A DNA stretch of 64,000 nt from Geojedonia litorea (GCF_042654525.1 NZ_JBHSGP010000005.1:269958-333957); one strand, 5' to 3'; positions 16,739-26,204 are shown, numbered from the stretch's first letter. Numbers and translations are program-made. The notes: generated from the letters alone by a model not told the origin.

Positions 16739-18265
16739 ATGAAAAATCTAATTTTAATCCTGCTTATGGTCGCCTTTGTTTCCTGTAAGCATCAAGAAAA
16801 TAAGACCAATAATTTAGGAACTGTAAATTTTAAAGTTTATGGGAATAAAGTAGCTCAACCGCACTTTGAGGAAGGACTTTTATTACTTCATAGTTTTGAA
16901 TATGAAGACGCAAAGGAAGCTTTTAAGAAAGCACAGGAGATAGATCCAAAAATGGCTATGGCTTATTGGGGCGAAGCCATGACCTATAATCACAGTATTT
17001 GGAGCGAACAAGATTATGAAGCAGGCTTTACCGTAGTGCAAAAGCTTGAAAATATGAAGCATTTAAAGGATTTATCTGAAATTGAAATGGATTTTTTAGA
17101 AGCTGTAAAAGTGCTTTATACGCCTAAAACTTCAAAAAATGATAGAGACAAGGCGTATATGAATTTTATGAAAAGCCTTCATGAAAAATACCCTGATAAT
17201 AATGAGGTAGCAGCATTTTATGCATTGTCACTGCTAGGTTCAGTTGCTGAAGGTAGAAATGATTCCATTTATGGTTTAGGCGCCGAAGTTGCCAAAAAGG
17301 TTTTAAAAAGCAACCCAGAACATCCTGGAGCACTTCATTATTTAATTCATTCCTATGATGACCCCGAACATGCTAAATTGGCTTTTGATGCTGCTAATGC
17401 GTATGCAAAGGTGGCTCCTGATGCAAGTCATGCCCTGCATATGCCGTCACATATTTATGTTGCATTAGGTATGTGGGATAGGGTTATAAACTCTAATATT
17501 GATTCTTATCAGGCCAGTTTAAATAGAATGGATCGTAAAAACCTTGGTAATGATGCCAGAGGTTATCATGCGTTCCATTGGTTACAGTATGGCTATTTGC
17601 AGAATAATGAATTCGAAAAAGCGAAGCAAATGGTTTTAGATATTAAAAACTATGTCGATGAAACGCCTTCAGCCAGAGGTAGAGTGCATATGGTATTCTT
17701 AAAAGGAACATATCTAATTGAAACTAACGATTGGAATTCCCCAATTGCTGATATTGAAGTTGACGTTACCGATTTAAATATTACCGTTCAGTCCCAATAC
17801 CGGTTTTTGGAAGGTTATAAAGCATTTGTTGCAAAAGACAAGGAAACACTGAATGAAGTCATTAATTCAATGGATCAAAAAATAAAAAAGGAAGCCTTGT
17901 TGGTAGACTATATGAATGACGGTTACAGCGTTTGCTCGAGTACGTCTAGAAGCATTCCAACTCAAAGCAACATTAATGAGTCTTCGGTGATGGTTGCACA
18001 ACTTAGAGCATTAAATTCTTGGCTAGAAAACAATATTGAAGAAACGGAGCATTGGCTAAAAGAATCAATTACCATTGAAAGTCAATTAAGTTATAGTTAT
18101 GGTCCACCTGTTATTCAAAAACCAACGCATGAATTGTATGCCGAATGGTTATTGAACCAAAATCGATTAGAAGAAGCGGCTGTTCAATACGATCTCACTT
18201 TAAAAATGGCAACCAACAGAAGGCAGGCAATTCAAGGTAAAAAACAAGCGATGTCTTCAATTTAA
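16739..18265 (+). CDS. Tetratricopeptide-repeat lipoprotein
   Basis: This 508-residue protein starts with a lipoprotein signal (KNLILILLMVAFVSC, lipobox VSC). TPR helices begin at about residue 35, where HFEEGLLLLHSFEYEDAKEAFKKAQEIDPKMA is a clear repeat. More degenerate repeats follow at PEHPGALHYLIHSYDDPEHA, SHALHMPSHIYVALGMW and the C-terminal ALNSWLENN..RLEEAAVQYDLTL. Paired His and Trp residues such as AYWGEAM and HALHMPSH are conserved in this family of TPR proteins, whose biochemical role is not known to me. It is expected to face the periplasm. The next gene, a hydrolase lipoprotein, is 46 bases downstream and likely co-transcribed. Confidence 0.88.
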   Translation: MKNLILILLMVAFVSCKHQENKTNNLGTVNFKVYGNKVAQPHFEEGLLLLHSFEYEDAKEAFKKAQEIDPKMAMAYWGEAMTYNHSIWSEQDYEAGFTVVQKLENMKHLKDLSEIEMDFLEAVKVLYTPKTSKNDRDKAYMNFMKSLHEKYPDNNEVAAFYALSLLGSVAEGRNDSIYGLGAEVAKKVLKSNPEHPGALHYLIHSYDDPEHAKLAFDAANAYAKVAPDASHALHMPSHIYVALGMWDRVINSNIDSYQASLNRMDRKNLGNDARGYHAFHWLQYGYLQNNEFEKAKQMVLDIKNYVDETPSARGRVHMVFLKGTYLIETNDWNSPIADIEVDVTDLNITVQSQYRFLEGYKAFVAKDKETLNEVINSMDQKIKKEALLVDYMNDGYSVCSSTSRSIPTQSNINESSVMVAQLRALNSWLENNIEETEHWLKESITIESQLSYSYGPPVIQKPTHELYAEWLLNQNRLEEAAVQYDLTLKMATNRRQAIQGKKQAMSSI

Positions 18266-18311
18266 ATTCCAAAAAATATTAGTTTTATAAACGAAAAATT
18301 AAATTAAACTT

Positions 18312-19370
18312 ATGAAAACACTTCATTACGCCCTTATTTCATTGATTTTTTTAGTTGCAAGTTGTGTCAATTCAGAGAAACAGTCAGAATCGCAAGTGGC
18401 TACAGAATCAGGTTATTTTGATTACTCCAATTCAGACGATCAGTTTACCGGTGGAATAAAGATGATTCCCATTGAAACTTCAAAAGGTACCTTTAATGTT
18501 TGGACAAAACGTGTTGGAAACAATCCTAAAATGAAAGTGCTACTCCTTCATGGTGGTCCAGGAGGGACCCATGAATTTTTTGAATGTTTTGATGGCTATT
18601 TCCCAAATGAAGAGATTGAGTATGTGTATTACGATCAGTTGGATTCTTATTATAGTGACCAACCTAATGATTCAACACTTTGGACTACCGAGCATTTTGT
18701 AGAAGAGGTTGAACAAGTACGTAAAGCACTAAATATGGACGAAACTAATTTTTATTTATATGGTCAATCTTGGGGTGGTATTTTAGCCATGGAGTATGCC
18801 TTAAAATACCAAAAGAATTTAAAAGGGTTAGTTATTTCTAATATGATGGCTAGTATTCCAGAATATGAAAAATATGCCGCCAAAGTGTTGGGGCCTCAAC
18901 TTCCACCTGAAATTTATAAAGAAATTAAAGCCTTTGAAGAATCAGAAGACTATGGAAATCCGAGATACACAGAATTAGTCACCCAGCATTATTATCCAGA
19001 ACATGTATTACGAATACCACTCGAAGACTGGCCAGAATCCATCCACCGTGCATTTAAACATTTAAACCCCAACATCTATATTTTTATGCAAGGGTATAGT
19101 GAATTTGGTGTTACAGGCAGTGCCTCCTTAAAAGGTTGGGATGTTTCGGATCGATTAAAAGAAATTAATGTGCCTACATTAGTGATTGGAGCTACTTACG
19201 ATACGATGGATCCAAAATATATGGAGTGGATGTCTGGTGAAGTCCAAAATGGCCGCTTTTTACTATGTCCTAAAGGAAGTCATTTGTCACAATATGACGA
19301 CCAGAAAAACTTTTTTAACGGTCTTATAAAATTTATCAAGGATGTAGATTCTGGAGATTTTGATAAATAA
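18312..19370 (+). CDS. Proline iminopeptidase-family alpha/beta hydrolase lipoprotein
   Basis: This 352-residue protein has a lipoprotein signal (YALISLIFLVASC). The oxyanion motif HGGPGGTHEFF lies near residue 80, the nucleophile elbow GQSWGG near 151-156 (Ser153), the acid in GATYDTMDP near 296, and the His in KGSHLSQYDD near 326. All three triad positions are present. HGGPGG plus GQSWGG identifies the S33 proline iminopeptidase branch, which releases N-terminal Pro or other residues from small peptides. The lipid anchor makes it periplasmic or surface-facing. It probably belongs to the same transcript as the TPR lipoprotein. Confidence 0.9.
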   Translation: MKTLHYALISLIFLVASCVNSEKQSESQVATESGYFDYSNSDDQFTGGIKMIPIETSKGTFNVWTKRVGNNPKMKVLLLHGGPGGTHEFFECFDGYFPNEEIEYVYYDQLDSYYSDQPNDSTLWTTEHFVEEVEQVRKALNMDETNFYLYGQSWGGILAMEYALKYQKNLKGLVISNMMASIPEYEKYAAKVLGPQLPPEIYKEIKAFEESEDYGNPRYTELVTQHYYPEHVLRIPLEDWPESIHRAFKHLNPNIYIFMQGYSEFGVTGSASLKGWDVSDRLKEINVPTLVIGATYDTMDPKYMEWMSGEVQNGRFLLCPKGSHLSQYDDQKNFFNGLIKFIKDVDSGDFDK

Positions 19371-19377
19371 TTCCGAA

Positions 19378-19851
19378 TTATCTATGGTGATAAGGCTCAT
19401 TGCGTAAAATTGTAAATCCTCTATACAATTGTTCTATGACGAATAACCGTACCATTTGATGTGAAAATGTCATTTTAGATAATGAGAGTTTACCTTGAGC
19501 TTTGTTATAGACTTCCTGTGAAAAACCGTAGGGACCGCCAATGACAAAGACCAATTGTTTAATTCCGGAATTCATATGCTTTTGTAGATAATTTGAAAAA
19601 CCAACAGAATCCATTTGCTTTCCGTTTTCATCTAAAAGAACAAGGATGTCCGTGGCATTGAGTTTGCTTAAAATCAATTCGCCTTCTTTTTGTTTTTGTT
19701 GGTCTTCACTTAAATTTTTGACCTTTTTTAGATCAGGGATGATTTCAAATTCAAATTTTATATAAAATCCCAGACGTTTTTGGTAATCATCAATCAAGGT
19801 TTGAAGCGATTTACTATCTGTTTTACCTATGGCAAGAAGTTTAATGGTCAT
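19378..19851 (-). CDS. rlmH: 23S rRNA (pseudouridine-1915-N3)-methyltransferase
   Basis: This 157-residue SPOUT methyltransferase begins MTIKLLAIGKTDSKSLQTLIDDYQKRL. It has the knot motif FVIGGPYGFSQEVYNKA (about 105-121), LSLSKMTFSHQMVRLFVIEQLYRG and the invariant C-terminal YHHR. It methylates N3 of the pseudouridine in helix 69 of 23S rRNA on assembled 70S ribosomes. Length and all signature elements are normal. It is divergent from nadC and converges on the hydrolase lipoprotein gene with seven bases between stops. Confidence 0.97.
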   Translation of the reverse strand: MTIKLLAIGKTDSKSLQTLIDDYQKRLGFYIKFEFEIIPDLKKVKNLSEDQQKQKEGELILSKLNATDILVLLDENGKQMDSVGFSNYLQKHMNSGIKQLVFVIGGPYGFSQEVYNKAQGKLSLSKMTFSHQMVRLFVIEQLYRGFTILRNEPYHHR

Positions 19852-19941
19852 AGGGTCAAAGTTAGGATTTTTTGGAATTTGTAATTTAGAATTTCATTTT
19901 TTTTAATTTTCTATTCCTATTTTTACATCAAATAGCATAAA

Positions 19942-20799
19942 ATGATTTCAGAAGCCCAATTTAATACCGAAATTGACCTTATAATTGCAAATGCCATTAG
20001 GGAAGATGTTGGTGATGGTGACCACAGTTCTCTGGCTTGTATACCAAGTGATGCTATGGGTAAAGCCAAGCTGTTGGTGAAAGATAGCGGCATCATTGCA
20101 GGCGTTGAATTTGCTAAAAAAGTCTTCAAACATGTGGATAAAGGTTTAAAAGTCAAAACGTTTATCAATGATGGACATCAGGTAAGACCTGGAGACATAG
20201 TTTTTTATGTTGAAGGCCCTTCACAAGCCATTTTAAAGGCTGAACGTTTGGTGCTTAACGCCATGCAGCGTATGAGTGCTATTGCTACTAAAACCAGATA
20301 TTTTGTGGATTTGTTGGAAGGTACCAAAACAAAAATTTTGGATACCAGAAAAACAACACCTGGGATTCGTGCTTTAGAAAAATGGGCTGTAAAGATTGGT
20401 GGAGGCGAAAATCATCGTTTTGCTTTGTATGACATGATTATGTTAAAGGACAACCACATTGACTTTGCAGGTGGTATTACCAAAGCCATCAAAAAAACAA
20501 AGCAGTATTTAAAGGACACTAATCGGGATTTAAAAATCATAGTTGAGGCCAGAAATCTACAGGAAATTGAAGAGATTTTACAAAATGATGGTATATACAG
20601 GATTCTCATTGATAACTTCAACTATAAAGATACCAAAACGGCTGTAAAAATGATTGGTGACACTTGTTTGACTGAATCTTCAGGAGGGATTAATGAACAT
20701 ACCATTCGCGAGTATGCGCTTTGTGGTGTAGATTATATTTCGTCAGGCGCCTTAACACATTCAGTTTATAATATGGATTTGAGTTTAAAAGCGGTTTAG
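19942..20799 (+). CDS. nadC: Nicotinate-nucleotide pyrophosphorylase (carboxylating)
   Basis: This 285-residue enzyme of NAD biosynthesis converts quinolinate and PRPP to nicotinate mononucleotide, CO2 and PPi. Visible motifs are EDVGDGDHSSLACIP at the N-terminus, LNAMQRMSAIATKT, the PRPP/quinolinate loop DTRKTTPGIRALEKWAV, GGENHRFALYD, MLKDNHI and the C-terminal ESSGGIN..VDYISSGALTHS. All expected Arg, Lys and His residues are present. The gene starts a three-gene run: one base separates it from yihY, and yihY overlaps priA by one base. Confidence 0.97.
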   Translation: MISEAQFNTEIDLIIANAIREDVGDGDHSSLACIPSDAMGKAKLLVKDSGIIAGVEFAKKVFKHVDKGLKVKTFINDGHQVRPGDIVFYVEGPSQAILKAERLVLNAMQRMSAIATKTRYFVDLLEGTKTKILDTRKTTPGIRALEKWAVKIGGGENHRFALYDMIMLKDNHIDFAGGITKAIKKTKQYLKDTNRDLKIIVEARNLQEIEEILQNDGIYRILIDNFNYKDTKTAVKMIGDTCLTESSGGINEHTIREYALCGVDYISSGALTHSVYNMDLSLKAV

Positions 20800-20800
20800 T

Positions 20801-21745
20801 ATGACAAAACCTATTGAAGACAAACTTGAGACCATTCCAATTGTTAATCTTGTTGTTCGCATCTTCAAAAGAATAAAACTTCCTGCTTTGGAAGGCCTTT
20901 CTCTTTATGATTTGCTGGAACTCTATGTCACAGGTATTGCAAAAGGTGCTTTAACAACTAGAGCAAGCGCCATTGCCTTTAGTTTTTTTACAGCGATATT
21001 TCCATTCTTATTGTTTATACTTATAGTTATTCCTTATATCCCTGTAGCGAATTTTCAAGGAGAATTTTTGGCGTTTTTGGAGTCTTTCCTGCCACCTCAA
21101 ACTTCAGATTTTTTCTTTAAGAATATTTTTGAAAACATAAGTGATAATAATGCACAAGGCGGATTGTTGTCTTCTGTTTTTGTGTTGTCTATTTTATTGA
21201 TGGCTAATGGAGTAAGTGCTGTGTTTTCTGGTTTTGAAAGCTCTTATCATGAACAACTCACTAGAAATGTCTTTAAACAGTATATATATGCTTTAGGAGT
21301 TGCTTTAATTTTAGCATTTTTACTCATATTAACAGTTGCGGTATTTGGTTATTTTGAAATTTATGTGATCGATAATTTGTTCGAAAGTCTTCAGGAAAAA
21401 GGATATGCACAAAATAGCTCGAGCATAGTTTGGGTAACTTTAGCAAAATATATGTTTTTCATTATGATGGTGTATTTGGCTACGGCAACTTTATATTATT
21501 TCGGAACCAAAGAAGGTAAAGCTTCGAGCTTTTTTTCAATAGGTGCGCTGTTTACGACCTTACTCATTATTCTTACATCGTATCTCTTCGGTATTTATAT
21601 TGAAAACTTTTCAAAATATAATGAACTTTATGGCTCGATAGGCGCACTTTTAATCCTCTTATTTTATTTGTGGCTAAACTCTAATATTATTCTTTTAGGT
21701 TACGAGTTAAATGCTTCATTAAATCGTTTAAAGAAGAGTTTTTAA
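20801..21745 (+). CDS. YihY/BrkB-family inner membrane protein
   Basis: This 314-residue protein has six hydrophobic segments. The family core is ALTTRASAIAFSFFTAIFPFLLFILIVIPYIP (about residues 46-76) and the C-terminal GSIGALLILLFYLWLNSNIILLGYELNA. The family was once annotated as ribonuclease BN by mistake; it is now regarded as an envelope protein with a possible transporter role and no proven activity. It sits one base after nadC and overlaps priA by one base (TAATG), so it is expressed as part of that operon. Confidence 0.9.
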   Translation: MTKPIEDKLETIPIVNLVVRIFKRIKLPALEGLSLYDLLELYVTGIAKGALTTRASAIAFSFFTAIFPFLLFILIVIPYIPVANFQGEFLAFLESFLPPQTSDFFFKNIFENISDNNAQGGLLSSVFVLSILLMANGVSAVFSGFESSYHEQLTRNVFKQYIYALGVALILAFLLILTVAVFGYFEIYVIDNLFESLQEKGYAQNSSSIVWVTLAKYMFFIMMVYLATATLYYFGTKEGKASSFFSIGALFTTLLIILTSYLFGIYIENFSKYNELYGSIGALLILLFYLWLNSNIILLGYELNASLNRLKKSF

Positions 21746-24198
21746 TGTTTTACTTTATTGATGTCATACTGCCCATTCCACTCGAAAAATGTTTCACTTA
21801 TCAAGTGACTCAAGCCGAGTTTGATTTTTTAAAACCTGGGATGCGTGTCGCAGTACCGTTTGGTAAATCAAAAATTTATACGGCAATTGTGCAGCATTCA
21901 CACCGAATTGCACCGGAAATTTATGAAGCCAAAGATATCCATCAAATTTTGGATGATGTTCCAATTGTTACTCAAATGCAGTTGCAACATTGGCAATGGA
22001 TAGCCAGTTATTATATGTGCACTTTGGGAGAAGTTATGCGATCGGCGCTGCCCAGTGCTTTTGTATTAGAAAGCGAGACCATTATTCTTAAAAATAAGGA
22101 CCTTGTAATTGGTGATGAAACACTTAAAGATGATGAGTTTTTGGTGTACGAAGCCTTACATCATCAATCGTCATTGAAAATACAGGATGTTGCAAATATT
22201 TTGGATAAGAAGAATGTGCTCCCAGTCATCAAACGATTGATTGATAAAAACGCTGTTTCTGTAGAAGAAGAAATCTTTGAAAAATACAAGCCTAAATTGG
22301 TTAGGTATGTAAAGTTGAGTTCAAAATACAGTTCAGAAGCTGCCCTGAAAGATTTATTGGAAGATTTGAATAGAGCCCCAAAGCAACGCCAGGTGGTAAT
22401 GACGCTGTTTTCAATATCAGCACAAACCAAAAAGCCTGTAAAAGTAACGGAATTGGTTGAAGAAAGTGATGCGAATACGGCTATTATCAAAGCGTTAATT
22501 GATAAAGATGTTTTGGAAGAATACCACATTCAAACCGATAGGATTCTATATGATGGCGATGAAAATGAAGATTCAAAGCGCTTAAATGAACACCAGGATA
22601 ATACTTTAAAAGATATAAAGGAAACATTTAAAGATCAGAATGTTACCTTGTTACATGGGGTGACTTCTTCAGGTAAAACAGAGATTTATGTAAAACTGAT
22701 TGAAGATACATTACAAGAAGGAAAGCAAGTATTGTATTTACTCCCTGAAATTGCATTAACGACGCAATTGGTTTCCCGATTACAAATGTATTTTGGAGAA
22801 AAAGTAGCAGTGTTCCATTCTAAATATTCATCCCATGAACGTGTGGAAGTATGGAACAATGTACTTTACAATTCGCCAAAAGCACAGATTGTTTTAGGTG
22901 CGCGTTCTTCGGTGTTGTTACCATTTCAGAAATTAGGATTAATTATTGTTGATGAGGAACACGAAACTTCCTTTAAACAGTTTGATCCTGCACCAAGATA
23001 TCATGCACGTGACACTGCTATTGTTTTGGCAAACTTATTTAATGCTAAAACCTTGCTGGGATCTGCTACGCCAAGTTTGGAGAGTTATTATAATGCCAAA
23101 CAGGGCAAATATGGCTTTGTTGAACTTAATCACAGATTTAACAACGTTTTAATGCCAGATATTGAATTGGTAGATATTCAAGACAAGCATAAACGTAAAC
23201 GCATGACAGGTCATTTTAGTGATCGTTTGATCGAAGAAATGACCGAAACACTCAAAGAAGGTCATCAAATCATATTATTTCAGAATAGAAGAGGCTTTTC
23301 ACCAATAGTTGAATGTAATACCTGCGGACATTCGCCACAATGCTCTAATTGTGATGTTAGTCTTACATTTCATCAATTTAAAAATCAATTGCGCTGTCAT
23401 TATTGCGGTTATCATATGGCTATGCAAACCAAATGTATGGCTTGTAGCAGTTTGGAATTAGATAGTAAAGGTTTTGGAACCGAACAAGTTGAAGAAGAGG
23501 TGAAAACCCTATTTCCCGAAGCGAAAGTAGCGCGTATGGATTTGGACACCACACGCGGGAAATACGGTTATGATAAAATCATCAATGCCTTTGAACAAGA
23601 AGAGGTTGATATTCTTGTAGGAACGCAAATGCTTACTAAGGGGTTGGATTTTAGAAATGTAAGGTTGGTTGGCATTATGAATGCTGACAATATGCTCAAT
23701 TTTCCTGATTTTAGAGCACATGAGCGCAGCTTTCAGCTCATGGTTCAAGTATCGGGTAGGGCAGGGCGAACCGATGTTAGAGGGAAGGTTTTGATACAAA
23801 CGTATAATCCCTATCATCAAATATTGAAACAGGTCTCCACTAATAATTTTATTCAGATGTATGAAGAACAAATGAATGATCGGCATAATTACAAATACCC
23901 TCCAATTTACAGGTTAATTAAAATTACTTTTAAGCATAAAGATTTTCAGAAAGTCAATTTAGGGGCCGATTGGTATGCTAAATCCTTACGACAAGTGTTT
24001 AAACATAATGTTTTAGGGCCCGAATTCCCACCTATTTCACGAATTCGAAATCAATTTCATAAAAATATTTTGGTTAAAATACCATCTAAACAGTCCTTGT
24101 CAAAAACAAAAGAAGCTATTGTTAAAATTAACAATAGCTTCTTGAGTGTTAAAGATTTTAGGTCAGTTAGGGTAGTTTTAAATGTCGATAATTATTGA
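21745..24198 (+). CDS. priA: Primosomal replication restart helicase
   Basis: This 817-residue protein has the N-terminal 3'BD domain (FIDVILPIPLEKCFTYQV), a winged-helix region, Walker A GVTSSGKTE (about 304-312), the DEEH box IIVDEEHETSFKQ (about 401), and the zinc-binding CNTCGHSPQCSNC..CHYCGYH..CMACSS (about 523-572). The C-terminal helicase motifs are GTQMLTKGLDF and QVSGRAGR. It reloads DnaB at repaired or stalled forks. Its start overlaps the yihY stop by one base. The last 90 bases contain a perfect 15-bp inverted repeat that probably terminates the opposing LytTR gene. The stop codon abuts that gene's stop with no spacer. Confidence 0.97.
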   Translation: MFYFIDVILPIPLEKCFTYQVTQAEFDFLKPGMRVAVPFGKSKIYTAIVQHSHRIAPEIYEAKDIHQILDDVPIVTQMQLQHWQWIASYYMCTLGEVMRSALPSAFVLESETIILKNKDLVIGDETLKDDEFLVYEALHHQSSLKIQDVANILDKKNVLPVIKRLIDKNAVSVEEEIFEKYKPKLVRYVKLSSKYSSEAALKDLLEDLNRAPKQRQVVMTLFSISAQTKKPVKVTELVEESDANTAIIKALIDKDVLEEYHIQTDRILYDGDENEDSKRLNEHQDNTLKDIKETFKDQNVTLLHGVTSSGKTEIYVKLIEDTLQEGKQVLYLLPEIALTTQLVSRLQMYFGEKVAVFHSKYSSHERVEVWNNVLYNSPKAQIVLGARSSVLLPFQKLGLIIVDEEHETSFKQFDPAPRYHARDTAIVLANLFNAKTLLGSATPSLESYYNAKQGKYGFVELNHRFNNVLMPDIELVDIQDKHKRKRMTGHFSDRLIEEMTETLKEGHQIILFQNRRGFSPIVECNTCGHSPQCSNCDVSLTFHQFKNQLRCHYCGYHMAMQTKCMACSSLELDSKGFGTEQVEEEVKTLFPEAKVARMDLDTTRGKYGYDKIINAFEQEEVDILVGTQMLTKGLDFRNVRLVGIMNADNMLNFPDFRAHERSFQLMVQVSGRAGRTDVRGKVLIQTYNPYHQILKQVSTNNFIQMYEEQMNDRHNYKYPPIYRLIKITFKHKDFQKVNLGADWYAKSLRQVFKHNVLGPEFPPISRIRNQFHKNILVKIPSKQSLSKTKEAIVKINNSFLSVKDFRSVRVVLNVDNY
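24101..24143 (-). terminator. Intrinsic terminator of the LytTR gene embedded in the priA coding sequence
   Basis: AAGAAGCTATTGTTA (24110-24124), a four-base loop, and the exact reverse complement (24129-24143) form a perfect 15-bp hairpin. On the minus strand the stem is followed by TTTGTTTTTG, as in a rho-independent terminator, about 56 bases after the LytTR stop codon. On the plus strand no T-run follows, so priA transcription need not stop here. Confidence 0.75.
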
Positions 24199-24894
24199 TT
24201 AAATGTTATTTAAAGCATCTACTAACTGTGTTTTCTTATTCCTACTTAAAGGAATTTCGTAGGCGCCTACTTCTACGTTTTTACTATTAAATCGGTCAAC
24301 TTTATCAAGGTTAACTATATACGATTTATGAATTCTTAAAAATTTACCTTCAGGTAATTCGGCTTCAAAAGCTTTCATGGTAGATAATACCACTAAACTG
24401 TTCTCTTCAGTAACTAATTTAACATAATCACCTAGAGCTTCGATCCATTTTATATCTTTGATGTAAACTTTACGCTTTTTTAGATTACTTTTGACAAAAA
24501 TATGTTCACCATCGGTTTCGTCAAAGTCTAGCTTTAATTTATGTTGCTCAAGTGCTTTGTCTACGGCCGTATTAAAACGTTCTCTTGTAATAGGCTTTTG
24601 TAAATAATCAGTAGCATCATAATTAAAAGCTTTAAATGCGTATTCTGTTTTACCAGTAACAAAAATAATTTGGGGTTTATTGTTGAGTACATCCAGCAGT
24701 TCAAAACCATTTAAAACAGGCATTTCAATATCCAGAAAGATGAGGTCTACTTTATGGGTATTAAGTCCGTTCTTGGTTTCAAGGGCGCTACTGTATTCTG
24801 CAATGAGGTTAAGTGAGGCGTGGCTCTCGATTAACTTTACAATTGATAATCGTTGTATTGCGGAATCATCAACTACTACACAGTTTAAAGTCAT
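24199..24894 (-). CDS. LytTR-family two-component response regulator
   Basis: This 231-residue protein, counted from the ATG at 24894, begins MTLNCVVVDDSAIQRL. A longer frame adds an AT-rich, unconserved N-terminus. The receiver domain has the acidic pair at residues 9-10, phospho-acceptor Asp55 in LIFLDIEMPVLNG, Thr in FVTGKTEYA and Lys in YLQKPI. Residues about 135-231 form a LytTR DNA-binding domain (IKWIEALGDYVKLVTEE, FLRIHKSYIVNLDKVDRF, IPLSRNKK). No histidine kinase is encoded nearby, so it is an orphan in this window. LytTR regulators in Flavobacteriia usually pair with 7TM or TPR histidine kinases encoded elsewhere. Confidence 0.93.
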   Translation of the reverse strand: MTLNCVVVDDSAIQRLSIVKLIESHASLNLIAEYSSALETKNGLNTHKVDLIFLDIEMPVLNGFELLDVLNNKPQIIFVTGKTEYAFKAFNYDATDYLQKPITRERFNTAVDKALEQHKLKLDFDETDGEHIFVKSNLKKRKVYIKDIKWIEALGDYVKLVTEENSLVVLSTMKAFEAELPEGKFLRIHKSYIVNLDKVDRFNSKNVEVGAYEIPLSRNKKTQLVDALNNI

Positions 24895-25030
24895 AACATT
24901 ATTATATTTTAGGTTAAGATATCGACAATAGTACAAAAAATTCGGATAAAAACCAAAAAACATCGTTAAACTGTGTATTTTAACATAAATTTAACATTTA
25001 TTATACTACAAATAATTTAATGTAAAAATA

Positions 25031-25061
25031 TTGCTAGAATTGGAATTTATAGCTATTTTTG
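25031..25061 (+). promoter_or_regulatory. Promoter of the rpsF-rpsR-rplI operon
   Basis: TTG (25031-25033), 20 bases, then TATTTTTG (25054-25061) matches the Bacteroidota vegetative promoter. Transcription would begin near 25068, about 25 bases before the rpsF ATG at 25092. The alternative upstream TTG start at 25059 lies inside the -7 element and can be excluded. Confidence 0.8.
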
Positions 25062-25091
25062 CACCCATTTTTAATTGTAAATTTATTTTAT

Positions 25092-25430
25092 ATGAATCAT
25101 TATGAAACTGTTTTCATCTTAAATCCCGTTTTATCTGAGACCCAGATAAAGGAAACAGTAGAGAAATACGAAGACTTTCTTGTTTCTAGAGGAGCGAAGA
25201 TGATAGCCAAAGAAGATTGGGGCCTAAAAAAATTAGCGTATCCAATTCAAAACAAAAAAAGTGGTTTTTATCACTTATTTGAGTACACTGTAGATGGTGA
25301 AGTTATCAATCCATTAGAAGTAGAGTTTAGACGTGATGAGCGTTTTATGCGTTACTTAACAGTTAAATTAGACAAGCATGCAGTTGCTTGGGCTGAAAAG
25401 AGAAGAACTAGAAACAAACAAAAAGCGTAA
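25092..25430 (+). CDS. rpsF: 30S ribosomal protein S6
   Basis: This 112-residue protein, counted from the ATG at 25092, begins NHYETVFILNPVLSE. It continues with DWGLKKLAYPIQNKKSGFYH and RRDERFMRYLTVKLDKHA, the typical S6 ferredoxin-like fold that binds S18 on the 30S platform. The C-terminal extension is short and basic. It heads the S6-S18-L9 operon, three bases before rpsR. Confidence 0.97.
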   Translation: MNHYETVFILNPVLSETQIKETVEKYEDFLVSRGAKMIAKEDWGLKKLAYPIQNKKSGFYHLFEYTVDGEVINPLEVEFRRDERFMRYLTVKLDKHAVAWAEKRRTRNKQKA

Positions 25431-25432
25431 TT

Positions 25433-25729
25433 ATGTCTTCAATTGAACAACAAGCAAAAGGAAAAAAGGATGGAGAGATCAGATATCTTACTCCATTAAA
25501 TATTGACACTAATAAAACGAAGAAATATTGTCGTTTTAAAAAATCTGGTATTAAATATATCGATTATAAAGATCCAGATTTCTTATTAAAGTTTGTAAAC
25601 GAACAAGGTAAGTTGTTACCAAGACGTTTAACAGGAACTTCGTTAAAATACCAAAGAAAAGTATCTGTAGCAGTAAAGAGAGCGCGTCACCTTGCGTTGA
25701 TGCCATATGTTGCCGATTTATTAAAATAA
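25433..25729 (+). CDS. rpsR: 30S ribosomal protein S18
   Basis: This 98-residue protein has KKYCRFKKSGIKYIDYKDPDFL, LLPRRLTGTSLKYQRKVSVAVKRARHLALMPY. The S18 core is preceded by an N-terminal extension of about 25 residues, normal in Bacteroidota. It forms a heterodimer with S6 on the small subunit platform. It follows rpsF after two bases and precedes rplI by 13 bases. Bacteroidota S18 is often noted for interacting with anti-Shine-Dalgarno sequestration, which fits the scarcity of SD sequences here. Confidence 0.97.
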   Translation: MSSIEQQAKGKKDGEIRYLTPLNIDTNKTKKYCRFKKSGIKYIDYKDPDFLLKFVNEQGKLLPRRLTGTSLKYQRKVSVAVKRARHLALMPYVADLLK

Positions 25730-25742
25730 AATACCAATAACT

Positions 25743-26204
25743 ATGGAACTTATATTAAAACAAGACGTTGAAAATTTAGGATTTAAAGACGATATTGTAA
25801 CAGTTAAGAACGGTTATGGTAGAAATTTTTTAATTCCTCAAGGGCAAGCTGTAATGGCTACGCCTTCAGCTAAAAAAGTATTAGCAGAAACTTTAAAGCA
25901 AAGAGCTTTTAAAGAGAAAAAGATAATTGATGAAGCTCGCAAAACAGCTGAAGCAATTAAAGCTTTAAGTATCAAGATTACTGCTAAGGCAGGAGCTGGT
26001 GCAACAGCAGGAGATAAATTATTTGGTTCTATAACCAATATAGATTTAGCAAGTGCTTTAAATAATGAAGGTCACAACATTGAGAAAAAGTATATTGCTA
26101 TCAATGGTGGGAATATTAAGCGTTTAGGACAATATGAAGCTGTTATCAGACTTCATAGAGAAGTTACAGTGGATTTAACTTTTGAAGTTATAGCTGAAGC
26201 TTAA
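25743..26204 (+). CDS. rplI: 50S ribosomal protein L9
   Basis: This 153-residue protein begins MELILKQDVENLGFKDDIVTVKNGYGRNFLIPQGQA, the canonical N-terminal domain that binds 23S rRNA. A long connecting helix (about 40-75) and the C-terminal domain with AGAGATAGDKLFGSITNIDL follow. It completes the S6-S18-L9 operon and is followed by a strong terminator. Confidence 0.97.
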   Translation: MELILKQDVENLGFKDDIVTVKNGYGRNFLIPQGQAVMATPSAKKVLAETLKQRAFKEKKIIDEARKTAEAIKALSIKITAKAGAGATAGDKLFGSITNIDLASALNNEGHNIEKKYIAINGGNIKRLGQYEAVIRLHREVTVDLTFEVIAEA

